Source: Leguminivora glycinivorella (taxonomy: Eukaryota; Arthropoda; Insecta; Lepidoptera; Tortricidae). Taken from it: 64,000 nucleotides of DNA. A model generated the notes under the pieces. The model did not search any database. It saw nothing but the letters and a program-made list of their open reading frames with translations, and was not told the origin of the DNA. Of the stretch, positions 1-10,866 are shown in pieces. The stretch lies in assembly GCF_023078275.1 (NCBI RefSeq), contig NC_062990.1, forward strand, positions 3,117,501-3,181,500, written 5' to 3'. The translations under genes were made by a program, and so were the position numbers. The stretch's first letter is position 1. Every line of letters starts with the position of its first letter.

Positions 1-176
1 GGATCGATACTCCAGCGCTCTGCCAACTGAGCCACCAAGACTTCAACCAAGCCAGCGAAATTTTCCACTACTAAGGTCAATGGGACCCGTAGCGACATCT
101 ACCGTAAGAGTGTTAAACTTCTTAAACGGCAACCGTCCGCCGTGAGGCCGTGAGTTCAAGTCTCACCCAAGGCAGA
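1..176. repeat. tRNA-derived SINE fragments
   Basis: Positions 1-40 read on the minus strand contain GTGGCTCAGTTGGCAGAGC, a good RNA polymerase III A box. Positions 150-165 on the plus strand contain GAGTTCAAGTCTC, a B-box-like sequence. The two lie in opposite orientations, so this is a rearranged or composite SINE remnant cut by the window edge, not a tRNA gene. Confidence 0.5.
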
Positions 177-570
177 CATTTTCCACTTTTAAACTTATTT
201 CTTTGTTGAACAGGAAACTTGCGACAAGTGTCACTGACGGGCGACATTTGTCACTATGGTGATACAGGCCACATATGATATGGTTTTTTATCGTACAAAA
301 AAATAGTGCGTGAAGTCCTAGCTTAAAAACATTCTGTCAGGAGACTGTCACATTTTTGCGTTTATTTGAATATTTTTTTTTTACTTTCTTAAATATTTTA
401 CATTGAGAGATTTGAATGATTCACGGTTATTTTCATTAGACTTATATTGACCGGGATATGCCTTCTTCCGTTTTCCGTAATCATGATCATGAATTAATGA
501 TAATCATGATGCATGCAACTGCGTCGAAATATCGGGAGCTCGACTAAAATCAAAGAGGTAATCATGGTCT

Positions 571-765
571 TTTTTTTTTTTTTTATAGCCTATAGTGTGT
601 CCCACTGCTGGGCAAAGGCCTCCTCTGTTTTCCGCCACTCGTCACGGCTCTGTGCATGCTCTCGCCAGCCGCCACAAAATGAGTCCAGGTCTTTCCGCCA
701 TCTCATCTTTGGTCTACCTCGGCCTCTGGTAATTTGTGGCACCCATTCGGTCGCTACCATGGTCT
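571..765 (-). mobile_element. 5'-truncated non-LTR retrotransposon, C-terminal tail
   Basis: The minus strand encodes a C-terminal LINE tail: GRPKMRWRKDL, then WREHAQSRDEWRKTEEAFAQ and QWDTL before a stop. A poly(A) tail follows (poly(T) at 570-584 on the plus strand). This W-x(n)-AQDR/AQSRDxW...AxAQQW pattern is the usual end of RTE-like reverse transcriptases in moths. The octamer CATGGTCT occurs at 563-570 and again at 758-765 and may be the target duplication. Confidence 0.75.
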
Positions 766-775
766 ATATCCCGGG

Positions 776-1460
776 CAATATAAGTCTAATATTTTACATT
801 GCCAATTGCTTAAATGATTAAGATTTAAGCAATTAGTAATGTAAAATAATTAAATATTTTAGTTTGAGTAAATAAAATATTTAACGAAATATTATTTTCA
901 AAATTCGAGTTGTCAACACTGAGCGTTAAAAACGTTGTCAGTTAGAAGTGGCAATACTGAACGTTAAATATTTAACGCTCTCAATTGAAAGTCGCATTAG
1001 AAGTTCAACTTTTAAAAAATTTTTTTTTAAAGAAGCCCCTTTTAACGCGATAAAGTGCCTCAAAACGCTAAAACTAAATCCTGATTAATGTCTCAAACCG
1101 CCACTAACATCAATATACTAAGCAATATTAATTACCAAAAGCACGGACCATCATTTAGTTCACTCGATACCACAATTTATCTGAATTTGTATGGAAAGTG
1201 CTTTAGTTTGATATAAATTAATTGGCAGCTCGAAGAGCGTATTTTTAGAGCTATTTTTTTTATTTAGCGGCACTGAAATACTCCTACGTTAAAGGTAAAT
1301 ACTGCAGTTTTGAATTGATCAGTAACCTAAACACTATCATGACTTTGTGACGTTTAGAACACCTAAAGTCAGATAAATTCTAAGAAAAAAACTTTAAGTG
1401 ATTATTTCAGTACCTTGTCACATTAACATCTTGTTTGAAATGTAATACGAAGTTGTCAAA
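776..1460. other. AT-rich stretch, no gene seen
   Basis: Short self-similar motifs around AACGTTAAA/TTTAACG (900-1050) occur, but I see no convincing ORF, RNA or full element. Confidence 0.5.
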
Positions 1461-1464
1461 TGAT

Positions 1465-1580
1465 TAAAATCGACAAGGTACAGAAATCATCACTTTTTTA
1501 GAGATTATCCGCGAACGGACGGACGGACGGACAGACATGACGAAACTTTAAGGGTTCCTAGTTGACTACGGAACCCTAAA
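1465..1580 (+). repeat. Truncated copy of the (GGAC)n / ACTACGGAACCCT repeat
   Basis: The 3' end of the repeat family found in full at 7625-8218, 32191-32756 and 53637-54226. It has GAGATTATCCGCG, a short GGAC run, GACATGACGAAAC and GGGTTCCTAGTTGACTACGG before AACCCTAAAAA. Confidence 0.75.
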
Positions 1581-1770
1581 AAAGGACCCACAACATATGT
1601 AACCAATTTATAAGGCTTATTATCGTAATGTGATATAATTTAAAAGTCTATTAAATATGTCAGGTCAGCGTTCAAGCTTATCCTGATATATTTAATCGTA
1701 ATTATGTCATAAATAATCATAATCTCTTTCAAAACGCCGTTGAAAAGCGCCTGTCACAAAATAAATCAAT

Positions 1771-1935
1771 CCATACTAATATTATAAATGGGAAAGTGTG
1801 TCTGTTTTGTTCACGGCAAAACGGAGCGACGAATTGTCGTGATTTTTTAAATGGAGATAGTTGAAGGGATGGAGAGTGACATAGGCTACTTTTTGTCCAT
1901 TTCTAACGCGAGCGAAACCGCGAACAAAAGCTAGT
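1771..1935 (+). repeat. Dispersed repeat (CATACTAATATTATAAATGGG family)
   Basis: It starts CATACTAATATTATAAATGG and ends GCGAACAAAAGCTAGT. Related copies lie at 4679-4840 and 12490-12662 (minus) and 61620-61785 (plus). Shared landmarks are GGCAAAACGGAGCGACGAAT, GGAGATAGTTGAAGGGATGG and GACATAGGCTACTTTTTGTC. The superfamily is not determined from the sequence. Confidence 0.7.
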
Positions 1936-2093
1936 GATATTATAAATATGCACCAATGCATTTGTTATTTCTTGACTTCATTGTAAAATCTCTTTATCCT
2001 TCAAAACCTGATATATCGTGCCCAATGTGCTTTGGTAATATTTTACAAGTTATCATTTGTTATGAATTAAAAGCTTAAACAGGCGATAGTTAT

Positions 2094-2337
2094 ACTGAAA
2101 ATCATTAAAACCTAACCACAAAAATAAAATTTTGAAAAAACCCTCGACCGCGACATAGTGGACCGATTTTCATGAAACATGGCTAAGAACACTGCCGACT
2201 AACTCAGCTTTCAAACAAAAAAAAAACTAAGTCTAAATCGGTTCATCCGTTCGGGAGCTACGATGCCACAGACAGACACACAGACCGACAGACAGACAGA
2301 CAGACAAACGTCGTTTTTGCGTCGGGGGTTAAAAATT
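2094..2337 (+). repeat. Dispersed repeat (CCCCGACGC family, CAGA-rich)
   Basis: It runs from AAACCTAACCACAAAAATAA to the (CAGA)n run and GCGTCGGGGGTTAAAAA. The same family lies in reverse at 6355-6562. Unclassified; no coding capacity. Confidence 0.7.
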
Positions 2338-3244
2338 AGTAGTCACATACACCTACTCGTAGACTGCCGTCTCTCGACAAAGGCTTAAAAATTTTGAACC
2401 GTCTTGAAATGTGTTAAAATTGTTAAATACATATCAATATTATCGCCATACAGTCGAGAAGCACCTGTAGGTCAGGAACGAAGAAATAACTTTTTCCTAA
2501 TTTGGTCACAAAAGCTTCCCTAACGACCAGACAGGAACCATGTTAAATTAAACCACGTTTAATCGCCTCTGAGTCATTCAGACAACTTACAAGGGGGTAA
2601 GTTAAAAATATACTTCCCCGACGGCCTAAGACCAGTATAGCTTTAAACGAAGTCCTTGTGTTTTATGAAGGGATCTGTGGGTCAGGTTATACTGGGTGTT
2701 TTAGTTAAGATATTTCAGGATAAGAGCTAGCGCTTTAAATGTACAAAATTTTCAAAAAAAAATCCCTTTTTCATTGCAGCAAATCTGAAATATAAGAATG
2801 CTAAAGTGCTGAATTATCTTAAGAATATAATTATCATGATTACCAACGTGGCTTTACAACTAGTTAAATATACAATATAATTTACACACAATACACAGTC
2901 TCAAATAAGTAACTGTTTTGTCAAGGACATGACATAAATTGATTACTACTCGTATCGTGTTGGCTTACACAGCCACGAAAAACGTTGTTGCCCTACCTGA
3001 CACTGCTTGAATAGTCTGTTAGAGACTTGGAGGTCGATGATGATGATGATCGTGTCTAATATCGATTCCTTTGCTTTAGAAAGAGTGTTTCATAAACAGT
3101 CGTGTACCCAAAAATTTTGAAAGTTCCAGCGCGTTACTTTGTCCCAGTCCTTAACAAGTCTCATTTAGAATAGATGAATTTTTCGGATGTCGTCTACGCA
3201 AGGATCCAACGGATGCCAGCTATGTTACTATACTCTAGTCGATC

Positions 3245-3773
3245 TCAATTTTTTTTAATTTATTATAAATGGCTTACTCATGGCCACAAACTACTTGAGG
3301 CGAAGACGCTCTTCGTTTTCCATATTCGGGACTAGCTCGCCGACTATTTCAGGAATAGGGTGTTTGGACATGCAGTCGTTCTTTGGCAGTTGGGCACTTT
3401 GGGCAGGAGTTGTCTGAGTTTGGATTTAAAAAGTTACGCTTTGAATTTGGAAGTGGTTTTGTGTTCTGTATTTTTGTTGTGTTTTGGACAAAGGTGAGTA
3501 AAAAAAGCCTTTTGTAAGCAAATTCAGTAAGTTGGGGAAGCTTCTAATTCTGTTTGGACAAACTCGAAATTTGAGACAAAAAACGTGTAGGTACTTTATA
3601 ACTTTCTCGTTACAAAACTTCGTTTCGTTTTCTGTAACTTAAGCGAAGACGGCGCGGATAGTCCGACGGTTCCTCTCTCTGCAGCCCTAACCACCGGCAG
3701 CTTGGGCCCTGCCCCGCTGCTGGCGGCACCCTAGGTTAGGTTTTTTTAATGTGAATATTTTTGTATTGTTTGG
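3245..3773 (+). mobile_element. 3' end of a non-LTR retrotransposon (fragment)
   Basis: It contains CATGGCCACAAACTACTTGA at the start and, near its 3' end, a frame ending TTGSLGPAPLLAAP and a stop (about 3690-3733), followed by a T-rich 3' tail. I judge it a LINE 3' end from the terminal coding remnant. The first target-duplication half of the adjacent snapback element overlaps its end. Confidence 0.5.
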
Positions 3774-3786
3774 TAAGTGTTTTTAA

Positions 3787-4071
3787 CAACTAGGGAACAA
3801 ATCAAATTATTTTATTGAATATTTTTTGATTTGTTATTTTTCCAAGTAGTCACACTACTATATATAAATTATAAATTGAAATAGATATCATACACGAAAG
3901 AAAAAACGGCAAGGCCCACTGGTGGCCGAGCCGGGAATCGAACCCGGCGGGCGTGTGGTCTAGTGGTAAAGACGTTAGCCGCGTAAGCTGAAGACCCGGG
4001 TTCGATTCCCGGCTCGGCCACCAGTGGGCCTTGCCGTTTTTTCTTTCGTGTATGATATCTATTTCAATTTA
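3787..4071 (+). mobile_element. tRNA-derived snapback retroposon, copy 1
   Basis: Two perfect 77-bp inverted arms (3871-3947 and 3996-4072) flank a 48-nt loop. Loop and right arm form most of a tRNA-like sequence: A-box-like TGGTCTAGTGGTAAAGACG, an anticodon-like stem TTAGC/GCTGA, and a T-arm CCGGG-TTCGATT-CCCGG ending GGCCACCA. The left arm is the antisense of the tRNA 3' half and its tail. A leader (3787-3870) holds a hairpin AACAAATCAAA/TTTGATTTGTT and the motif AAGTAGTCACACTACTAT. Direct repeats TAAGTGTTTTTAA at 3774-3786 and 4072-4084 are a 13-bp target duplication. Copy 2, at 56966-57195, shares the leader and the layout. Confidence 0.75.
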
Positions 4072-4088
4072 TAAGTGTTTTTAAATTT

Positions 4089-4330
4089 TACATACATAGA
4101 ATACAATCACGCCCGTTTCCCAGACGGTTAGGCAGAGATCACGGATTTCCATTTACTACGATCCTGACAAACCACTTTCGCTTCACACATTTTCATAACA
4201 TTTCTCATACACGCTCGTCGGTTTCAAGTACTTCTGACCTGGCCTTTTTGCAATATTTCCCCAATTTGGTCGAGAAAAGTTCTCCTAGGTCTTCCACTTC
4301 CACCTAACCTATCCACTCTTTTTTTAAATT
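4089..4330 (-). mobile_element. Non-LTR retrotransposon fragment, C-terminal tail
   Basis: The minus strand encodes GRPRRTFLDQIGEILQKGQV within an open frame at 4224-4439, resembling the GRPRRTWLDQI... end of RTE-like reverse transcriptases. The flanking ACATACATAGAATACAATCACGCC on the plus strand is the 3' UTR side. It is truncated, without catalytic motifs. Confidence 0.6.
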
Positions 4331-4678
4331 TTATGTTTAGAGAAATAAAATAAATAAAGAGAATAATATCTAATCTTTCCAGTATCTTATTATAAAACAT
4401 CAAAAACTCAGTTTTTATTGTAAGGAAATTCAAGATCACTTAACATCTGACATTTCATATCTGACTCTGTTATCATTAAAGTAATTTTGTTAATTAAACT
4501 TATCTTTAATATGCCATTGCCATTGGACCCTCAATTTGCTTATCGCTCGTAAAATTAAATGTTATTTAGTAGATAATGCCAAAACCTTCGGCGCTTTGAG
4601 GTGAACTGAAATTTAATAGCTATGATTATCTTCAGTTTTAATTTTCTACATTCCTAGTCTATAGTTTAATCAAGTACT

Positions 4679-4840
4679 AGCTTTTGCCCGCGGCTTCACT
4701 CGCGTTTAATTCGAAAATTGCGGAATGCTCCATACAAACTTCCACTCCCCCCATTTTAGGGAAATGGGGGGTTAGAAAGAGACAAAAAGTAGCTTCAATT
4801 TCCATCCCTTCAACTATCTTCACTTAAAAAATCACGTCTA
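4679..4840 (-). repeat. Dispersed repeat (CATACTAATATTATAAATGGG family), minus strand
   Basis: It starts CTAGCTTTTGCCCGCGGCTT on the plus strand and keeps TCCATCCCTTCAACTATCTT. It is a diverged, partial copy of the repeat at 1771-1935. Confidence 0.65.
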
Positions 4841-5034
4841 TTCGTGGCAGGATGATATTGTAGTAAAAAATACCCTTTTTGCGAAATCACAAGATAATAT
4901 TTTACTGTATGATTTAGAAAATGTCCTTCCCTGTGTCCTCAATTTAGGTATTTCAATAACAATCATTCTTCCTTTAAGTTACACGTGTTAATATACACGT
5001 GCCAAAGTGAGAGGAAACAGTTAGAACCTTTTCA

Positions 5035-5169
5035 GGGTGGCTAGCCGAATGGCACAATCGCTCACGAAACGCTCACGAAACGAAGCGCTAGTAGATATCT
5101 TGGCGCGACAGAGCCAGCGGCGTATCGCTTTCGTTTGGCGTCGGAGAAATGCCATTCGGCTACGGGGCC
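5035..5169. mobile_element. MITE with GGGTGGCTAGCCGAATGGCA / TGCCATTCGGCTACGGGGCC ends
   Basis: Imperfect terminal inverted repeats around CTAGCCGAATGGCA. The interior is TCGCTCACGAAACGCTCACG and GCGACAGAGCCAGCGGCGTA. A reverse copy sits at 37567-37723, and more diverged relatives occur near 47660-47756 and 48355-48535. Confidence 0.7.
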
Positions 5170-5558
5170 AGGTAAAAACTAAAATCTAGGTTTCCTATCC
5201 AACTGTTTCCTCCTTCAAAACTTAACGATCCATGACGATTGGCATGTAAAGTTTTTTTGGCAACAACATCACTTTTCAATATTAATGCCCTTCTTTAAAC
5301 TTTAGTCAATTTGACCGTTTTTGCTGTTCATGTTAAAATAGATGACTTTAGTGATAATACTTATTTCATTATTAGTATTAAAAAAAAAATGGCCATAGTA
5401 GTTGCCCTAGCTCACTAAACCATAAAGGAAACAGTCGAGTTCGATTCTACGGCTAATGAACGTATCACTTTGTTACCTCTTAATATACATAAAAACCACG
5501 ATATGAAACAAAACCGTCACGTTTAACAGTAAAATATTTGATCTAAAAGTGTTTCATC

Positions 5559-5650
5559 ATCATCATCATTCTCTTGCCCTTATCCCAGTCACTTGAAGTC
5601 GGCGCAACATGTCTTTCTCTTCCATACATCTCTGTCACTCATCATCTCAT
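5559..5650 (-). repeat. LINE 3'-tail fragment ((CAT)n, CTCTTGCCCTTATCCCAGTCA)
   Basis: A (CAT)n run followed by CTTGCCCTTATCCCAGTCAC and TCTCTGTCAC. Read on the minus strand this is a tail with TGACTGGGATAAGGGCAAGA and terminal (TGA)n. Related fragments are at 21048-21112, 31206-31345 and 57769-57838, and in plus orientation near 9365-9475. Confidence 0.55.
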
Positions 5651-5661
5651 CCATAACTGGG

Positions 5662-5907
5662 CGTAGTTACGCAGAAACGTTCCAATCCAAGTGAAATTGT
5701 CATTAAGTTTTAGACCTTGGGGCCGATTTTTGAGTCTCACGCGTTCGGATTCAGAAAATTGTCACTGAAAATAATAGGCAATTCACCGTTTTCAGCCGGT
5801 ATTTTAGTGACAGTGAGACTCAAAAATCGGCCCCCTTGTATGAAAAACAAAAGTCTATCATTTGAATGAAAATTTCAGATGTGTTGGAACGTTTCTGCGT
5901 AACTACG
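5662..5907. mobile_element. MITE with a second MITE nested inside
   Basis: The outer inverted repeats GTAGTTACGCAGAAACGTTC (from 5663) and GAACGTTTCTGCGTAACTAC (to 5906) enclose an inner element at 5719-5834 with ends GGGGCCGATTTTTGAGTCTC and GAGACTCAAAAATCGGCCCC. The inner family recurs at 42246-42369. Confidence 0.7.
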
Positions 5908-6204
5908 TCCAACTGTAAAAGTGTTACATAATCAGAGCTTTTATACACATGTGTGTACAAGTCTTCTAGTAATAACTCAGCCTCATTATTATAATTATTT
6001 ATGTTGCCCGAAACTTAATCTTCTAAACCGATTTCGCACTAACAAGTTATAATAAGCTGTAAATGCTGTAATCTGTTTGTAGTTTCCAAATTAATTTGTG
6101 GTAAGGAGTGTCAAATTCAGAACTAACCCTTTGTACGCAGTATACGCACACATGACTCGAACCTACTTTGATAAATTATACTCCAAATAGAAGGTATTTT
6201 CTTT

Positions 6205-6792
6205 ATACACAGTGTAACATGAGGAAACCGAAAGTTTTCACCAACGCATTTCTGAGGGCAAAATAGAGATGAAATGTTATACGATGTGAAGCAAATTTCG
6301 CAAAAAAAAAATTACTAAAAAAATACTTTTTTGCAACAAGTCAATAGGTACTTTTTAACCCCCGACGCAAAAATGTTTGTCTGTCTGACTGTGTGTGTGT
6401 CTGTCTGTGCCATCGTAGCTCCTGAACGGATGAACCGATTTAGATTCTTTTTTTGTCTGAAAGCTGAGTTACTCCGGGAGTGTTCTTAGCCATGTTTCTT
6501 GAAAATCGGTCTACTATGTCTCGGTCGGGGGTTTTTCAAAATTTTAATTTTGTGGTTAGGTTATTGATATCTATCAACGAGGATAGTTGGATTTTGTCTG
6601 ATAACGGCATCATCGCCATCGAAGCAGGGTTCTGTTCTGAGAAATAATAAGTGACTGTTATTTTTTAAATTCTTATATGTAACTCTGAAAATAGGCTAAA
6701 ACCGGAAAAGTTTATATGACATTTCACTCTTCTAATATGATCAGGAATACGCTGTTTAAATTATTCGGTTTCCGCATGTTACACCGTGTGTA
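6205..6792. mobile_element. TIR element (TACACAGTGTAACAT) with a nested repeat
   Basis: Ends TACACAGTGTAACATG and CATGTTACACCGTGTGTA, each followed inward by GGAAACCGAA. At 6355-6562 it contains a reverse copy of the CCCCGACGC repeat. The interior GAAAAGTTTATATGACATTT is also present in the TIR element at 45751-46223, so these are two branches of one MITE family. Confidence 0.65.
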
Positions 6793-6893
6793 AAGTGGAT
6801 TGGATGTGACAGTGACAAAAATAGCGTGTTTAAAAAAAACTCTTTGGGGACTGACCTTGAACCGATCGAAGTCGTATACTGAGTCAATTTTTT

Positions 6894-7147
6894 TTTAGTA
6901 GCCTAGTGTAGTGTCCCACAGCTGGGCAAAGGCCTCCCCTCGGTTCTTCCACTCAACCCTGTCACGTGCGTAATCCCGCTAGCGTGGATAGAATGCGTCT
7001 AAGTCACCCCGCCGAGCCATCTCTTTTTCGGTCTGCCTGAACCCAGGCCTGCAACCTCTACAGTGTTCCATGGCTCCCACTCGGTAACCATTTTGACCCA
7101 CCGTAGGTGCATGCGGCAGACATGTCCAGCCCAGTTCTAAGTCTAAT
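6894..7147 (-). mobile_element. Non-LTR retrotransposon fragment (interrupted by a SINE)
   Basis: Starts with poly(T) and GTCCCACAGCTGGGCAAAGG, as in the LINE tail at 571-765, and degenerates upstream. It is split by the SINE at 7148-7481; the LINE sequence resumes after it. Confidence 0.65.
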
Positions 7148-7481
7148 CGTCATCCTCATCATCCTCCTTGCGTTATCCCGGCATTTGCCACGGCTCATGA
7201 GAGCCTGGGGTCCGCTTCGACAATTTATCCCAAGATTTGCCGTAGGCACTAGTTTTACGAAAGCGACTGCCATCTGACCTTCCAACCCGAAGGGCAACTA
7301 GGCCTTATTGGAATTAATCCGGTTTCCTCACGATGTTTTCCTTCACCGAAAAGCAACTGGCAAATATCAAATGACATTTCGCACATAAATTCCGAAAAAC
7401 TCATTTGTGCGAGCCGGGGTTCGAACCCGTGACTTCCTGAACGAAAGTCGCACGTACTTACCGCTAGGCTACCAGCGCTTC
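7148..7481 (-). mobile_element. tRNA-derived CORE-type SINE inserted in a LINE
   Basis: The minus strand begins GCGCTGGTAGCCTAGCGGTA (A box), then GGGTTCGAACC (B box), a conserved body with GGTGAAGGAAAACATCGTGA, and ends in a (GGAT/GATG)-rich tail. A perfect 17-bp target duplication CCAGTTCTAAGTCTAAT lies at 7131-7147 and 7482-7498. Another copy is at 47757-48044 and a fragment at about 45370-45470. Confidence 0.88.
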
Positions 7482-7624
7482 CCAGTTCTAAGTCTAATAT
7501 TGAACATAAATTTAGGATTAAGCATTGTAGAATTTTTGGATTTAAAAAAAGGCAAATTTCTCATTTCCTGGATACAACACGGAATAGATACTAGGGTCGA
7601 ATCTTAAATCTGACCTTCGCTTCA

Positions 7625-8218
7625 TTTTTAGGGTTCCGTAGTCAACTAGGAACCCTTATAGTTTCGCCATGTCTGTCTGTCCGTCTGTCCGTCTGTCCGT
7701 CCGTCCGTCCGTCCGTCCGTCCGTCCGTCCGTCCGTCCGTCCGTCCGTCCGCGGATAATCTCAGTAACCGTCAGCACTAGAAAGCTGAAATTTGGTACCA
7801 ATATGTATATCAATCACGCCAACAAAGTGCAAAAATAAAAAATGGAAAAAAATGTTTTATTAGGGTACCCCCCTACATATGAAGTGGGGGCTGATATTTT
7901 TTTTTATTCCAACCCCAACGTGTGATATATTGTTGGATAGGTATTTAAAAATGAATAAGGGTTTACTAAGATCGTGTTTTGATAATATTAATATTTTCGG
8001 AAATAATCGCTCCTAAAGGAAAATAAAGTGCGTCCCCCCCTCTAACTTTTGAACCATAAATTTAAAAAATATGAAAAAATCACAAAAGTAGAACTTTATA
8101 AATACTTTCTAGGAAAATTGTTTTGAACTTGATAGGTTCAGTAGTTTTTGAGAAAAATACGGAAAACTACGGAACCCTACACTGAGCGTGGCCCGACACG
8201 CCCTTGGCCGGTTTTTTT
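7625..8218 (-). repeat. (GGAC)n / ACTACGGAACCCT repeat, full copy, minus strand
   Basis: Full-length family member. Ends in the family orientation are AAACCGGCCAAGAGCGTGTC and GACTACGGAACCCTAAAAA, with inverted AGGGTTCCGTAGT/ACTACGGAACCCT near both ends. The microsatellite (GTCC)n at 7680-7752 is its internal (GGAC)n tract. It has no ORF. Common in moth genomes, superfamily unresolved. Confidence 0.8.
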
Positions 8219-8224
8219 ACAAGT

Positions 8225-10866
8225 ATAAGCCCAGTTTAAATTTAAATTCAATTTAATTATAAAAAGGTCTTCGAAAATGTATGCGGCTTCCAAACAGTAT
8301 CAGAAAAAGTCTTAGTTTCATAAACGCTCTTATTTTAAACTTCAAACTCAATTACAAAATTAGCCTCAAATTAGTTGCCAACTACATTTACCTTCAAACT
8401 AAACAAGTATTTATGCCAAAAGCATAAAGTCGAAATTAACCAATCACGATAATCAAAGAATTTATATCGATATCAGTAATAAGCCTGATCTATAAAACTA
8501 CTAGTAATTATTACATACACCATCCATGGGAACTAACGTAACGTGTAATTTTCGAAATGACGTAACTACATACTACTTTAAGTATCACTTATGACATTTT
8601 AAAAGTAAACCCTGTAATGCATAAGTAATCTTGAGAAAGGCATAATTCATGTACGATCGTTGAAGCAGATACGCTGTTTTCAAAGTAAGAAGGAGAAGTA
8701 GAACTACGGGTATAGTAACTAGTAGTTTGTAAGCACTGGAATTTATTCTTTTTTTGTTGGGTAATAAATTATGTTTATGTGTTAGTATGTGTGGCTGGAC
8801 GTAGTGGCTTAATAATATATTTTGGTTAGATACAGTGTGGTATTGTTGTGTTATAGATCAATAATTTTAATATGGTACTGGTTAATACTAACCTAAGTTT
8901 TTAAGTTTTTTTTTTTTATGGATTGATCGGCGATTGACCCTAGTCACACTTTGTGATGTATCAAATAAACTACAATTCTAAGTAGTTTACAAGTTTCTAG
9001 CTTTAGTAGTTTCATGTGTTCTGCCTACCCCTTTATGGGAATTATGGGATACAGGCGTGATTGTATGTATTTATGTACAATTCTAAGTAATATTATGTGA
9101 TGAAAACTTAAAATAGATTTTTTAGTAAGTCTCTAAAACCAACGACATTTTAAAATGTTTAAATAAAAATCTATAATATTGAAGACAAATTTGAAAAAAA
9201 AACCACATTTTTTTGATCCAATAACCAACTGTGTCTTATAAGATAAACAGCCAAGTATATGGTTACAAATTTAAAACAGAATTACCTATTTGCAAAAAAA
9301 AAAAAAAAATGTTTTATTACGGTTAAAAATACAATTTTACATCTTACGACTGAAAATATAGTAGGTCCTTACATGCTTAGTGGATATTGAGAAGTCGGCG
9401 ATAGGGAGGTGGAAAAGGGAAGGACATGTTGCGTCGACCCTAAATGACTGGGAAAAGGGCAGGCGAATGATAATATACTTAAAAAAATCCTTCTTCGTGT
9501 ACTCATATGAGTAAAATATGTTACCTTACCTACAATACATAGTAGCCTACCCTAATTTCACACCTTTTCGCTCATGTTTCTTTCCTCTCTCCCAAGGGCG
9601 TCGTATCGGCGACTTAGAACGAGTTAAAACGCTTTATAACCTCATTCCTCTGTCTTGGAAAACCAGCGTAATGAGAACTCTCAGTGGTTAAAAAGTGTAC
9701 GGAATACGCGACCAGGATTATAATAGATTAAAACTGCCTGTTCGAAAGACATTTATCACTGTAAGTTTGCATAATTTATTTGCTGGTTATAAATAAAAAG
9801 GCGAAGACGAATGGCTCGTGTGTTTGTAGGGTTAACATATATACGGTTAGAGTGCAGATAAATTTTACGTTCTTTAAAAATAAGCTTATAAATTGTAGGT
9901 AACATATTTGGAATTGCCTAAATTAAAAAAAAAATGAAAATGAAAATTGCTTATTTTTATTGAAAAAAAAAAAAAAAATTCTTGAACACTTTTTTAATGA
10001 CTAAAACACTATCAATTAAATCATGTAAACACTATTTATAAACATACATCTTTCTCTTCACAAAAAATAAAAAAAATATATCTGGTAGAGAATTACATGT
10101 AGCATTAAGTCCGCCTTTTGTAACTGTATATTTTTACACTGCAATAAAGTTTTAATAAATAATCGAACGTGAAAATCTCTTATCCAATACCTGACTTAAG
10201 CACAAAAAAGAAGAGTGTAATATTTTTCCAGTTTTTTTTTCGTAAAACGAAATGGAGAAAACTATTCCAAACTTTCGTGCATATTCGTGATTTAATCGGG
10301 AACGCGAAGTTTTAAAGTTTTGTGTAGTGTTTGTTTATCGAGTTCGCAAAGAAATATGAATCAAAAGTTCAACTCAGTTTCGCAAAATATTGGTTTGAAT
10401 TGAAGCCGGACTTTAAAATTTAATGTTAGTTTTTAGTTTACTGACTTTTGCGCAGAACTAAGATATGGGAAATTTTAAGCTAAAATGAAATTGTACGTAG
10501 GTAACATTTATCATGTTAGTTTGAGAAAAAGAGTAATTCTTTTCAAGATTAGAATAATGTACTCACTTTACAGTTTAACAAGATTTAGAATGTAAGTCAA
10601 TATAAATTTTAAAATTAGTACATATTTTACTAGTATCATCTGTTAATATTTAATAGATTTTTTTTTCTATTCACAGAGATATTAATAGGTACTAACGTTT
10701 TATTAGAACCCTTCATCCAAAAATAATTTCACAAAAAACAGAGTTTATTCAACTTTTCTCCCCTAACCTGTCAAAATAAATCATATTCTCAAGATCACAC
10801 TGCATAAATCAATATTCATATCAACACTGTATTCATGTCACTAACCTAACCCTTCTTTTGTTTCAG
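8225..10866. other. Upstream non-coding region, mostly unique AT-rich sequence
   Basis: No gene seen. It holds small repeat pieces: 8985-9070 (TTATGGGATACAGGCGTGATTG type, as at 12971-13205), 9365-9475 (LINE tail with TGACTGGGAAAAGGGCAGGC) and 10080-10165 (GGTAGAGAATTACATG...GCAATAAAGTTTTAATAAAT, a LINE 3' end with a polyadenylation-like AATAAA). A promoter could not be recognised. Confidence 0.5.

Noticed and set aside
3956..4023. tRNA gene ending GGCCACCA
   Set aside because: The 5' acceptor strand does not pair with the 3' end; the 5' part is replaced by antisense of the 3' half, and the locus has a 13-bp target duplication, so it is a retroposon.
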